In this document: piece by piece, positions 45,025-53,562 of the stretch | Numbering within the stretch: the first letter of the stretch is position 1 | Layout of the letters: every line of letters begins with the position of its first letter | Source: JAGWBF01 sp963663025 | GTDB lineage: Bacteria; Chloroflexota; Dehalococcoidia; Lucifugimonadales; JAGWBF01 | DNA: 64,000 nt | Reading direction: 5' to 3' | Assembly: GCA_963663025.1 (NCBI GenBank) | Contig: OY760073.1 | Span: 1,612,001-1,676,000 of the forward strand | The notes under the pieces: generated by a model | Told to the model about the DNA's origin: nothing | The model's input: only the letters and a program-made list of their open reading frames with translations | Databases searched by the model: none | Program-made: the position numbers and the translations under genes

Positions 45025-45318
45025 CTATTCACCGCTGGCGCCATCGCCTGCAGGTTGCTCGGCCCGGTCACTGGGCCAGTAGGTGTGCGGCACCTCGTTG
45101 GTGCGGGAGTCCCTGACAGCCAGGAACCACTGCCGGCACCCGAACTTGTGGTACCACCACTCTTGGCGCTCCCCGGAAACGTTCTTGCGAAAGTAGTAGT
45201 AATCGACCCACTGAGAGTGAGGCGCATCCCGGTCAGGGCGGGAGTTGGTCTCCCCGCCGAAGCGGAAGTCGGCAACGCTCCGTTCGCCGCAGTTGGGGCA
45301 TTTCAGGAGGAAGGACAA
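45025..45318 (-). CDS. mgdB: N-methylglutamate dehydrogenase / sarcosine oxidase delta-like subunit
   Basis: The 97-residue protein has the SoxD hallmarks: CPNCGERSVADFRFGGE at residues 8-24, QWVDYYYFRKN and the Zn-binding HKFGCRQWFLAVRDS. The zinc ligands CPNC and later Cys/His fit the known small zinc subunit. It lies just upstream of the alpha-like gene and 69 bases after gmaS. The subunit order here differs from the common soxBDAG order. Confidence 0.9.
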   Translation of the reverse strand: MSFLLKCPNCGERSVADFRFGGETNSRPDRDAPHSQWVDYYYFRKNVSGERQEWWYHKFGCRQWFLAVRDSRTNEVPHTYWPSDRAEQPAGDGASGE

Positions 45319-45387
45319 AGGGACTCCTCACTCATTTCATGGAAAGCGTTCTGGACTACCGGGGGTGTGCATCAGGGCCGCCGTTCC

Positions 45388-46749
45388 TTAGAAGAGGGTA
45401 AGGTATCGGTCCACCTCCCAGGCGGAGACCTGGCGGTGGTAGTCCTTCCACTCCTGGCGTTTCAGCTGGACGAAGTCGGGGGCCATAGCCCCCAGGGACT
45501 CCAGCACAACCTGGTCCTGCTCTAGCTCATCCAGGGCTTCTTCCAGGCTCTGGGGGAACAACCTGATCCCCCGTCGCTGGATCTCCTCCAGCCCCAGGTC
45601 GTACAGGTTGCCTAGGTTCGGCTCGCCGGGCTCCAGCTCCCGAGCGATGCCATCCAGGCCCGCCGCCACGTAGGCGGACAACACCAGGTACGGGTTGCAG
45701 CCCGCTGAGATGGTGCGGTCTTCCAGGTGGCCCGGCCCTGCGGTGCGAATCATCTGGGTGCGGTTGTTGTCGCCGTAGGAAACGAAGGCCGGCGTCCAGA
45801 TGAAGCCGGAGGCCGAGCTCCTCAGCGAAGCTGCGCCGACCTGGAGGCGCTTGTAGCAGTTGACGGTGGGAGAGTTTATGGCGCACAGCGCCGGAGCGTG
45901 GTCCAGTATCCCGCCGATGAAGTTGTAGGCGAGCCGGGACAGGCCCAGTCCTCTAGAGTCACCTTCATCCAAGAAAACGTTGGCACCCGACTCGGCATCG
46001 GCCAGGTGGTAGTGTATGTGCGCCCCGCTGCCCGTGCGGCCGGTGAAGGGCTTGGGCATGTGCGTGGCGATTGCACCGTGCTTCTGGGCTACCACGCCGG
46101 TCATCATCTTGAAGAAGGTGTACCGGTCAGCGGTGGTCAGGGCGTCCGAGTAGGTGAAGTTGATCTCGTACTGGCCGTTGGCATCCTCGTGGTCCGACTG
46201 GTAGCTTTCCCATCCCAGGGCGTTCAAGCCGTCCATCATCTCTTTCAGGTAGCCAATAGCCCCCGATATGCCCTTGTAGTCGTAGCAGGCCTTGTCGAGG
46301 CTGTCCAGGTTGTTGGGGTCCCAGATCTCGATGGCGCCGTCCTCCTGGCGTGTGACCAGGAAGTGCTCCGGCTCCAGGCCCACGTTGAATACGTACCCGG
46401 CATCCCGCGCCTTCGCTAGGGCGTTTTTCAGGTGGGTCCTGGGGCAGTGGTCGTGCGGCACATCATCGACGAACAGGTCGCTGGCGAATCGGGCCACATC
46501 GTCGCTCCAGGGCAGGGGGGTGTAGGTATCGAGGTCGATGCGGGCTAGCATATCGTGGGAATGGGGCCCCTGGCCCATTCCCCACAAGGCCCCGCCGGCG
46601 AAGCCGGCGCCCGTGTCGATGACATCGTCGAAGGAGCTGACCGGCACCATCTTGACCTTGGCCGCCCCGTGCATATCGACGAACTGGGTCAGGATGTACC
46701 TGATCCCGTCCTGCTGCATCTGCCTTCTTACGCTCTCTCGGTCCGCCAT
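45388..46749 (-). CDS. gmaS: Glutamine synthetase family ligase, likely gamma-glutamylmethylamide synthetase
   Basis: The 453-residue protein has glutamine synthetase signatures: VFNVGLEPEHFLV (metal Glu), SDHEDANGQYEINF (metal Glu), HMPKPFTGRTGSGAHIHYHL (ATP region) and RTAGPGHLEDRTISAGCNPYLV (metal ligand and Arg). Its length and the position between mgsC-like and mgdB-like genes point to GmaS, which joins methylamine to glutamate with ATP; a plain GlnA or polyamine ligase cannot be excluded from motifs alone. Confidence 0.85.
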   Translation of the reverse strand: MADRESVRRQMQQDGIRYILTQFVDMHGAAKVKMVPVSSFDDVIDTGAGFAGGALWGMGQGPHSHDMLARIDLDTYTPLPWSDDVARFASDLFVDDVPHDHCPRTHLKNALAKARDAGYVFNVGLEPEHFLVTRQEDGAIEIWDPNNLDSLDKACYDYKGISGAIGYLKEMMDGLNALGWESYQSDHEDANGQYEINFTYSDALTTADRYTFFKMMTGVVAQKHGAIATHMPKPFTGRTGSGAHIHYHLADAESGANVFLDEGDSRGLGLSRLAYNFIGGILDHAPALCAINSPTVNCYKRLQVGAASLRSSASGFIWTPAFVSYGDNNRTQMIRTAGPGHLEDRTISAGCNPYLVLSAYVAAGLDGIARELEPGEPNLGNLYDLGLEEIQRRGIRLFPQSLEEALDELEQDQVVLESLGAMAPDFVQLKRQEWKDYHRQVSAWEVDRYLTLF

Positions 46750-46790
46750 CCTTTTAGCACCTTTCGTTGGCTAGTGCCTGGGGGTTTGGA

Positions 46791-48092
46791 CTAAGTCCCG
46801 AACACCTTGTTGGTGCCGGCGAGGGGGATCTGGGCCATCGCCGAAGCTTCGATGGTCAAGGCAGCCATATCCTCGGGCTCGAGGCTGCGCACATCGCCCT
46901 TGCCCAGGGAACGGGTCAAGAGGGCCAGCTCCATGGTCATAGAGTTGAGGAAGTTGGCAACCCTTTCGGCCCCCTCGTCGGGGTCAAGCCTGGCTTCCAG
47001 CGCCGGGTCCTGGGTGGCTATGCCCACGGGGCACAGGCCGGTGTGGCAGCGATTGCAGTAGCCGGCCTTGACCCCGATCTCCTCTTCAAAGTTGCTCCCG
47101 GGAATCTCCTTGTTGCAGTTCAGGGCGATGAGGGCTGCTATGCCGATGGCCACGGCGTCGGCGCCCAAAGCCAGCGCCTTGGCAACGTCTGCGCCGTTCC
47201 TGATGCCTCCCGATGCCACCAGCGATACCTGGCCGTACAGGCCCAGCTCCCGCAGGGCCTCCCTTGCCTGCACGATGGCGGGCACCGTGGGGATGCCGCT
47301 GTGGTCCAGGAGTATCTCGGCGGAAGCTCCCGTCCCGGCAACCATGCTGTCTATGACGATGGTGTCCGCTCCGGCCTTGGCCGCCAGCTTCACATCGTCG
47401 GCCACACGGCAGGCCCCCAGCTTGACGCTTATGGGCAGCCTTCCCTCGGTGGCTTCCCGTATCTGCTCGATCTTGATGCTGAGGTCGTCGGGCCCCAGCC
47501 AGTCGGGATGGCGGGTCGGGCTCCGCTGATCGATGCCCAAAGGAAGCTCCCGCATCTCCGCGATGTTGTCGGCGACCTTGACCCCCATGAGCAGGCCCCC
47601 GGTGCCCGGTTTGGCCCCCTGCCCAACCACGATCTCAGCGGCGTTGGCCCCGATCAGGTGATGGGGGTCGAATCCATAGCGACTGGGGAGCACCTGGTAA
47701 ATTAGCTTGTTGGAGGCATCCCGCTCATCCTGAAGCATCCCGCCGTCGCCGGTGCAGGTGGCGGTCCCCACCAAGGAGGCCGCCTTACCAAGGGCCACCT
47801 TGGCATTGCGGGAGAGGGCGCCGTAGCTCATGCCGGTGATGTAGATGGGCGTGTCGAGCACCAGGGGTTCCGAGGCGTACCGGGCGCCAAGGACCACCTG
47901 GGTGTTGCACTTCTCCTTGTATCCCTCCAGTGGGAAGCGGGTGAGGCCCGTTGACAGGAACACCAGGTCGTCAAAATGGGTGACCTTCTGAAAGGTGCTG
48001 AAGCCTCGTATCCTGTAGCGCCCCAGTTCAGCCTTGGCGTGTATATCTTCGATGTGATGGGTGGCCCAAATGTGGCTGCTTCCCAGTACCAT
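46791..48092 (-). CDS. mgsC: Glutamate-synthase-like FMN domain protein, MgsC type
   Basis: The 433-residue protein corresponds to the central FMN-binding half of glutamate synthase: YITGMSYGALSRNAKVALGKA, GANAAEIVVGQGAKPGTGG, SVKLGACRVADDVKLAAKAG, the FMN site SLVASGGIRNGADVAKALALG and the 3Fe-4S cluster CNRCHTGLCPVGIATQDP. In N-methylglutamate synthase the C subunit takes over the FMN domain of GltB. It lies 41 bases upstream of the gmaS-like gene and 15 bases downstream of mgsB. Confidence 0.9.
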   Translation of the reverse strand: MVLGSSHIWATHHIEDIHAKAELGRYRIRGFSTFQKVTHFDDLVFLSTGLTRFPLEGYKEKCNTQVVLGARYASEPLVLDTPIYITGMSYGALSRNAKVALGKAASLVGTATCTGDGGMLQDERDASNKLIYQVLPSRYGFDPHHLIGANAAEIVVGQGAKPGTGGLLMGVKVADNIAEMRELPLGIDQRSPTRHPDWLGPDDLSIKIEQIREATEGRLPISVKLGACRVADDVKLAAKAGADTIVIDSMVAGTGASAEILLDHSGIPTVPAIVQAREALRELGLYGQVSLVASGGIRNGADVAKALALGADAVAIGIAALIALNCNKEIPGSNFEEEIGVKAGYCNRCHTGLCPVGIATQDPALEARLDPDEGAERVANFLNSMTMELALLTRSLGKGDVRSLEPEDMAALTIEASAMAQIPLAGTNKVFGT

Positions 48093-48107
48093 GGGGCTTG
48101 ACTCCTC

Positions 48108-48794
48108 CTATACCGCGCGCTTTTCCAGGCGCTCCAGGGAATCGAAATGGTACAGTTTCTTGGCCGATACGATCTTGGTGTACCTCTTCCGATCATGGAT
48201 GCCGTAGCGCTCCATCGTTTCCCAGACCTGGATCAACTCGCTCTCGGAAGCCTCTTCTATCTTGGCGTCGCTTCCCAGGGAGCCGATCTCTCCGCCCACG
48301 TAGATGGCGCCCTCATACATGGAGTCCCCCACACCTTCACCCACATCGCCGCCGATGATGATGGTGCCCCGCTGCATCATAAAGCCCGTCATGAAGCCGG
48401 CGTCGCCCCCCACTACGAGAGTGCCCCCCTTCATGCCGATGCCCGCACGGGCCCCGGCGTTGCCCCCCACGAACACCTCGCCACCCCGCATGGAGGAGCC
48501 CAGGGAGGCCCCGGCGTTCCTGCTGAGGACCACTTTGCCCTTCATCAGGTTCTCGCCCAAGGCCCATCCGGCGTTGCCGTTGATGGTCACCTCGGGACCG
48601 TCCATGAGGCTGGCGGCGTAGTAGCCTACGCTGCCCTCGATGGTGATGCTGCAGGAGTCCAGCAGGCCGACGGCGATGTTGTGCCTGGCCTGGGGGTTCA
48701 GTATTCGGATATGCTCGGTGCCCTGGGCTGCCAGCTCCCTTAGCTTCCGGTTCAGCTCGGTGGTGGTCAGGGCGGAGGCGTCTAGATCAACCAA
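48108..48794 (-). CDS. mgsB: Glutamate-synthase GXGXG domain protein, MgsB type
   Basis: The 228-residue protein is a right-handed beta-helix of the GltB C-terminal kind: repeated strands such as GNAGWALGENLMKG, NAGASLGSSMRGGEVFVGG, NAGARAGIGMKGGTLVVGG and GDVGEGVGDSMYEGAIYVGG. It is a structural domain of glutamate synthase; in MgsABC it is its own subunit. The TTG start overlaps the end of mgsA by 13 bases, suggesting translational coupling. Confidence 0.92.
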   Translation of the reverse strand: MVDLDASALTTTELNRKLRELAAQGTEHIRILNPQARHNIAVGLLDSCSITIEGSVGYYAASLMDGPEVTINGNAGWALGENLMKGKVVLSRNAGASLGSSMRGGEVFVGGNAGARAGIGMKGGTLVVGGDAGFMTGFMMQRGTIIIGGDVGEGVGDSMYEGAIYVGGEIGSLGSDAKIEEASESELIQVWETMERYGIHDRKRYTKIVSAKKLYHFDSLERLEKRAV

Positions 48795-49696
48795 GTCTTG
48801 ACGTCACCTTCCTGGGGTTCGGCTCGGTCGATCTCGTTGGGGAAGATGCGCCTCAGGGCGATCTCCTCCGAGGCTATGGCTACTACATCGTCGGTCTCCG
48901 TTGCTACCATGGGCTTGGCCGACCAACGGTCCTTGGCGTAGCCGATGCCCGCTTCGGTGGAAGCCACGAAGGTGAACGTCCCGTCCAGGTCATCCACAGC
49001 CGAGTTGAGGGCATCGTCCAGCTTCATGCCCTTGTACATCTTGTCGGCCAGGTAAACGGCTATCAGCTCCGAGTCGTTCTCCGTCTGGAAGGTGTAGCCC
49101 TCGTCTTCGTACTTCCGCGTGAGCTTGTGGTAGTTGGTGAGCTGGCCGTTGTGCACCACGGACACATCGGGGAAGGGGTATGCCCAGAAGGGGTGGGAGT
49201 GGTTGATGTCCACCCGGCTCTCCGTCGCCATGCGGACGTGGCCGATGCCGTGGGTGCCCTTGATGCCATCAATACTGTGCTTACCGTCCATGTCGGTGGC
49301 TGTGCCGACATCCTTGATGATCTCCGAGTTCCTGCCGATGCTGTGAAGGTGCATACCCCGCAGCTTCAAGATGGACTCAGCCAGGCGTCCCACGTCACCG
49401 CCGTACCGGATCTCGGTCCTCAGATAGCTGCCCGTCAGGGCGCTGGCCACCACCGAGCCGCCGTGCTCCGAGACGATGTCCTGAACGCGACCCATCTGGG
49501 CCTCGGCGTCCTGGTCACCTTCATACCAGAGCCTGATGATGTAGTCGGCGGGGAACTCCTCGCCGCAGATGGTCACGCCGCTGGAATCGATGCCCCGATG
49601 GGCCAGGGAGTCCAGCATAGCGACCAGCTCCCGCCCAACCGGCGCCAAGCCCTCGGCGCCGGCGTTCTTATGCACAATCGCGCTAATGCCACACAT
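48782..49696 (-). CDS. mgsA: Class II glutamine amidotransferase, MgsA type
   Basis: The 304-residue protein begins MCGISAIVHKN, with Cys2 as the Ntn nucleophile, and continues with SLAHRGIDSSGVTI, RMATESRVDINHSHPFWA and VHNGQLTNYH, the glutaminase signature of GltB/PurF/GlmS. In N-methylglutamate synthase this subunit releases methylamine from gamma-glutamylmethylamide instead of ammonia from glutamine. It is the first gene of the minus-strand cluster. A candidate promoter lies at 49731-49759. Confidence 0.9.
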   Translation of the reverse strand: MCGISAIVHKNAGAEGLAPVGRELVAMLDSLAHRGIDSSGVTICGEEFPADYIIRLWYEGDQDAEAQMGRVQDIVSEHGGSVVASALTGSYLRTEIRYGGDVGRLAESILKLRGMHLHSIGRNSEIIKDVGTATDMDGKHSIDGIKGTHGIGHVRMATESRVDINHSHPFWAYPFPDVSVVHNGQLTNYHKLTRKYEDEGYTFQTENDSELIAVYLADKMYKGMKLDDALNSAVDDLDGTFTFVASTEAGIGYAKDRWSAKPMVATETDDVVAIASEEIALRRIFPNEIDRAEPQEGDVKTWLI

Positions 49697-49730
49697 GCAG
49701 AGTCGCCATCCTCACCAAATTGACTTCCCG

Positions 49731-49759
49731 AATATATCACGGGGGCCCATGTCGGGCAA
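49731..49759 (-). promoter_or_regulatory. Candidate promoter of the methylamine cluster
   Basis: On the minus strand TTGCCC (49759-49754) and TATATT (49736-49731) are spaced by 17 bases. The leader to mgsA would be about 30 bases. The -35 matches only four of six consensus bases. It lies beside the repeat island, so the -35 borders repeat sequence. Confidence 0.45.
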
Positions 49760-49839
49760 CCCGCCGGGCGGGATGCAGGGAGGGTTCCTCCCATTATCCC
49801 TGAACAAATCCGTTCCCCACAATAGAATCCCGCTCGCCC

Positions 49840-50545
49840 TGAGGCAATCCGCTCGCCCCCAGGCTGTCCGTTCGCCCTGAGGGAAATCGAAGGGGAACGG
49901 ACGGTGGGTCCCTGGATTCCCTTTTGCGCGGGTGTAACGGTAATTAGGGCAACCACGCCTTTCGTCATTGCGGCGAAGGCCGCAATCCAAGACGGAACTC
50001 TGCAGGTTGGCAGGGTGGGTCACGCCTGGGCTTTGCCCCCGTTCCCCTTCGATTTCCCTCAGGGCGAACGGGGGCGTGGTGCCAGGGCGGGCGGTCAGGC
50101 CCAAGCGAACGGGGGGGGCCTCACCCCAACCCTCTCCCACCAGGGGAGAGGGGGCAAACTATCCGCCGCAACGACGGGCCCTGTGTCCGTTCGCCGGGAG
50201 CCTGTCCTGAGGCCCTCGAAGGGGGAAATCGAAGGGCGAACAGGCGGTGAGGCCGTAGGTTTCTGTTTGCGCGGGGGTGACGGCAATTGGAGCATCCCTG
50301 CCTTTCGTCATTGCGGCGAAGGCCGCAATCCAGGACGGAGCGCTGCAGGTTTCCAAGATGGCTCCAAACTATGGGAAGAAGAATACCTGCTCTTGAGGGG
50401 GGATAAGGGAAGGGTGACACGCCCTCCAGGGGCTGGCTGTCCGTTCGCCCTGAGGGAATCCCTTCACACAGTGAGAATCCACCCCTCTGAGAATATCCGT
50501 TCGCCCTGAGGGAAATCGAAGGGGAGCGGACAGCCCGATATCTAC
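49840..50545. repeat. Repeat island with families A, B and C
   Basis: The gap 49697-50572 has no gene and is filled by repeats. Family B units (CCGTTCGCCCTGAGGG with AATCGAAGGGGAACGG) occur at about 49866-49900, 50040-50075, 50190-50245, 50440-50460 and 50495-50530. Family A units (CATTGCGGCGAAGGCCGCAA) occur at about 49967-49990 and 50309-50332, each followed by TCCA(A/G)GACGGA. A family C unit sits at 50116-50155. The A-linked parts match the repeats flanking the type IIG-like gene. Confidence 0.85.
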
Positions 50546-50572
50546 GGACATATGAAAAGCCCAGCTTGGATG

Positions 50573-50926
50573 CTAGTACATAATCATTTGGGTGGGAACC
50601 AAGCGCTGGGCCTCCGGATCCACCGCCAGGGCCAAGCCCTCCAGGGTGTAGGCCCCCAAGAGGGGAGGGGCCTCGTCCTGGCCGAAGACCACAATGGTAA
50701 CGACGCTTTCGCCGTCTATCGTGGCCCACGCATGCCCGTACTCCATCTCGACCCGACGTCCGTCGGCCACCAGGAACCAGCTCTTGCCGGTCGCTTCGAT
50801 TCCCAGCTCCCTCAGAAGGCTGGAGGGCAGCGTGGTGAAGGATGCGCCTGTGTCCACCGTCGCCTCCACATCCCGGCTCTGTTAGCCGTTCATGCTGGAG
50901 ATACGCACCGACCATTTGAAAGTCAT
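50573..50926 (-). pseudogene. Clan AA (retropepsin-like) aspartic protease with an in-frame stop
   Basis: The frame from ATG 50926 reads MTFKWSVRISSMNG, then TAA at 50884-50882, then QSRDVEATVDTGASFTTLP, all in the same frame. The N-terminal strand before the stop and the DTGAS motif after it together make a normal clan AA protein of about 117 residues, ending GAYTLEGLALAVDPEAQRLV. Without the upstream part the fold would lack its first strand. A GTG at 50869 could restart translation. It is either decayed or read through; adjacent repeats make decay plausible. Confidence 0.7.
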
Positions 50927-51145
50927 CCCAGTAGTACCCTCTTCGTCTTGGTTTCTACTCTTGAATCTTGCCCAATTTGGAGTGCTTCTTGCAGACGCCC
51001 GGCCCGCTCTCCCAATCTGTGTTGGGAGAGTAGTATGGTCGACAAGAAGCGTTTCCCTGTCATGGACCAAACCCACAGTTTTCGAATACGATGACGTTAC
51101 TGACCCTACTTAGGTAGCCGTACACCTTTACGTTCTGACCTCTAT

Positions 51146-51463
51146 TCAGCGGCAAAACAGAATTTTTTTTGCAAATTTGCATTCGACGTATAGGTCACCC
51201 ACAATAGGGCGCACCTCTAGATGGAACTGTACCTTGGAGTCCTCAATCTTCGTAATGTTTCCATGAAACGCCATAAGCACTCGTTGATCAACCTGCGCTT
51301 CCATCCTAGTGGGGTTTAGTTCTTTTTCAGCATGTAACTGTTGATATAGGGCTGCTACTGGCACACTTGTCGGTAACACCAGTGGTTGTTTGTCGTCACC
51401 CTTACAAGCCATGACAAGGAGAACTACAGCCACTGCAGAGGCTATGAGCGAGAGCTTGAGCAC
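51146..51463 (-). CDS. Lipoprotein with OB-fold (tRNA_anti-like) domain
   Basis: Starting at the GTG at 51463 (GGAAGAGG six bases before it), the 105-residue protein begins MLKLSLIASAVAVVLLVMAC, a clear lipoprotein signal with lipobox VMAC. The rest, YQQLHAEKELNPTRMEAQV and VLMAFHGNITKIEDSKVQF ending in YVECKF, resembles small OB-fold tRNA_anti-like domains found in exported proteins. The function is unknown. The frame is open 39 codons upstream but that part has no signal. Confidence 0.6.
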   Translation of the reverse strand: MLKLSLIASAVAVVLLVMACKGDDKQPLVLPTSVPVAALYQQLHAEKELNPTRMEAQVDQRVLMAFHGNITKIEDSKVQFHLEVRPIVGDLYVECKFAKKILFCR

Positions 51464-51679
51464 GTAAATCCTCTTCCATACCTCTGGGTGATTGGACCGG
51501 TTTTGGTGGCTATCGACCCTCGGCCTATTCCTTGGCGTCCTCGCCAATTGTAGGTAGCCGGTCAACTGACGAGCCGCCATGGTGATTAACTGACGTGCTT
51601 CCGGATTTAGGGGAATCTAGCCAAGGACAAGGACGAGCAGGATGGTCAGGACATATCTCATCGTCCAGACCATCACATC

Positions 51680-52408
51680 TCAGCAGAACCCCTCCATCGC
51701 CGGCCCCAAATTGGCTGTGTGGGTCGTGGCGCGGTTCATATAGTCATTTGCCTCCAATATAGCATCCGGGTCGAGGTTATCTATACCCTCGGCGTATTTG
51801 TCCGTAGCTATGGCTACGAGCTCTGCCATCAGCAAAGCTATGTTGTGTACCGATGACACGGAATCCGGGGCATCCAAGGCGACTATGGTATCGGATCCAA
51901 TCTGGAGTATGACCAATTGTATTGCTATAGAAGCTTTCCAATCATCATCAAAGAACAGGAGCGGGTTATCGGAAGCTTGGACAAATAACGGCCCCAGTTC
52001 CAAGCCAGCTGAACCCATTGCGTCCAAGATGTCTGCGAGTTCAGCGAAATAAAGAGCCTCCACGGCGGTGGGGCATTCATCGGACGGCATCGGAACAAGG
52101 GTGGCTGTCGGAGGAACCGGCGTGGGCCTGGGAGTTGGGGTAGAGGTTGGCTTGGCTGTAGCTGTGGGTGCTGTGGTGGCTGTAGCCAGTGGTTGGGTGT
52201 CGGTAGAGGTTGGCCTGGCTGTAGCTGTGGGTGCTGTGGTGGCCGTAGCCAGTGGTTGGGTGTCGTCGGAGTCCTCGGTGTCTGTGAGAACAGCAAGGGT
52301 AATGCCGCATCCCATGATTAGTACGATTACGACGAGGACTCCCAGCCAGAACTTTTGGCTGCGGAACCACCAGGGATTTGAGGGATTTGGCTGCGGCTCA
52401 TTAACCAT
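51680..52408 (-). CDS. Membrane-anchored protein with Thr/Pro linker, unknown function
   Basis: The 242-residue protein has a short basic N-terminus, one transmembrane helix (FWLGVLVVIVLIMGCGITLA, about 19-38), then a low-complexity linker with two copies of DTQPLATATTAPTATA and further PT repeats to about residue 110. The outer domain (about 110-242) is helical, with DECPTAVEALYFAELADIL. I do not recognise it. The domain ends AMEGFC, so Cys113 and the last Cys could form a disulfide. No gene in 52409-52694. Confidence 0.7.
   Translation of the reverse strand: MVNEPQPNPSNPWWFRSQKFWLGVLVVIVLIMGCGITLAVLTDTEDSDDTQPLATATTAPTATARPTSTDTQPLATATTAPTATAKPTSTPTPRPTPVPPTATLVPMPSDECPTAVEALYFAELADILDAMGSAGLELGPLFVQASDNPLLFFDDDWKASIAIQLVILQIGSDTIVALDAPDSVSSVHNIALLMAELVAIATDKYAEGIDNLDPDAILEANDYMNRATTHTANLGPAMEGFC
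52141..52266. repeat. Tandem repeat, two copies of 63 bp
   Basis: Two in-frame 63-base units (52141-52203 and 52204-52266) encode the doubled Thr/Ala/Pro linker of the membrane-anchored protein. They differ at only a few positions, so the expansion is recent. Confidence 0.85.
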
Positions 52409-52694
52409 GGGGACCCCCTGTGTGCAGCTGGCATTGGTATTCCCAGAGGAGTTGGAGCATAAAGTTGCTGAGTCTGAGCGGGCCGGTGGCGTCCTTAATC
52501 ATCTGTCGAGACCTTCTCACGAAGAACCCAGCAACCCAAAGGCCTTGACGGGATTAAATGTCTACAAGAGTATTGTCGAGGCGCAGGTAAGATTCTCCAA
52601 GTCCCCAACGCTTCGAACGCCGGGGATCCTCTTGGTTCCCACCATCATAGCACGGAGACACCCACGTTTCCATATAGGCGAGTTGATAGCCTTG

Positions 52695-52777
52695 TGCCGA
52701 AGGTCGGAGTCGAACCGACACGGGGTTGCCCCCAACGGTTTTTGAGACCGTCGCGTCTACCATTCCGCCACTTCGGC
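52695..52777 (-). tRNA. tRNA-Leu (CAA)
   Basis: The minus strand folds as a class II tRNA: GCCGAAG acceptor, anticodon arm ACGGT-CTCAAAA-ACCGT with anticodon CAA, a long variable arm (TGGGGGCAACCCC) and a GGTTCGACTC T-arm. No CCA is encoded. It lies alone between two unrelated genes. Confidence 0.95.
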
Positions 52778-52913
52778 ATAGGGAGAACCTACGGGCTGAT
52801 TGCCCTAGTGCTATTTTACCATGCCATCCCCAGCGCCAAGGGAAGGTTGCCGTCCCTCCCGGCAGGGGTTAGACTGGCAGGCGCAGTCCATTCTGTCCCA
52901 AGGAGCTATCCCC

Positions 52914-53435
52914 ATGTCCCAGGTCTCTTTCATTGCGGACTCCCTCGCCAGCCTCCACAGCTCCATCGACGATGCTGTGAAGGGTCTTACCGATGAGCAG
53001 GCCCACTTCCAGGGCGGCAGCGACTCCAACCACATAGCCTTCGTGGCATGGCACTACGCCCGCACCGTGGACAACATCATCCGGTTCGTCCTTCAGCGGA
53101 AGCCGACTATCTGGATGGAAGGCAAGTGGGACGAGCGCTTCGGGCTGGACTCCAAGGCCCAGGGCACCGGCATGACCCGTGAGGAGGCCTCGGCCCTTCG
53201 CATCTCCGACCTGGCGGCCTTCGGGGAGTACATGTCCCAAGTATGGCAGGACACCAGGGAGTACATGGGGACCATTTCCGAGGAGGACTTGGCCCAGGAG
53301 ATGACCATACGCCCCCTGGGGGAGATGGCCCTGGGCCATGTGCTGGGCACCGTCCTGCTGACCCACGGCTACACCCACCTGGGGGAGATATACACCCTGA
53401 AGGGCATCCAGGGCCTGGCGGGCAGCCCCATTTAA
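52914..53435 (+). CDS. DinB-like protein
   Basis: From the ATG at 52914 (AAGGAG nine bases upstream) the 173-residue protein is a DinB-type four-helix bundle: SLASLHSSIDDAVKGLTDEQ, HIAFVAWHYARTVDN with a candidate metal His, and LGHVLGTVLLTHGYTHLGEI with the C-terminal His pair. DinB-like proteins include bacillithiol and mycothiol transferases. The last 38 bases of the gene are duplicated 98 bases downstream. Confidence 0.85.
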   Translation: MSQVSFIADSLASLHSSIDDAVKGLTDEQAHFQGGSDSNHIAFVAWHYARTVDNIIRFVLQRKPTIWMEGKWDERFGLDSKAQGTGMTREEASALRISDLAAFGEYMSQVWQDTREYMGTISEEDLAQEMTIRPLGEMALGHVLGTVLLTHGYTHLGEIYTLKGIQGLAGSPI

Positions 53436-53534
53436 GAAACCTTTACAAAGCCGCAGGCCTCTCTGGATTCCGGCCTTCGCCGGAATGACGGTTTGGGAAG
53501 GGCGTACAGGGCCTGGCGGGCAGCCCCATCTAAG
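53399..53534. repeat. 38-bp direct duplication around a family A palindrome
   Basis: The 3' end of the DinB-like gene (53399-53436) is repeated at 53497-53534 with four differences, including the stop codon. Between them lies a family A palindrome (GGATTCCGGCCTTCGCCGGA, 53464-53483). The layout looks like insertion of the palindrome with duplication of flanking sequence. Confidence 0.8.
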
Positions 53535-53562
53535 GCGCCGGGGGCGCATTAGGAGTCATGGA

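Noticed and set aside
49840..50545. Possible CRISPR array because of repeated units
   Set aside because: Unit spacing is irregular, units are palindromes of different families and no cas gene is present.
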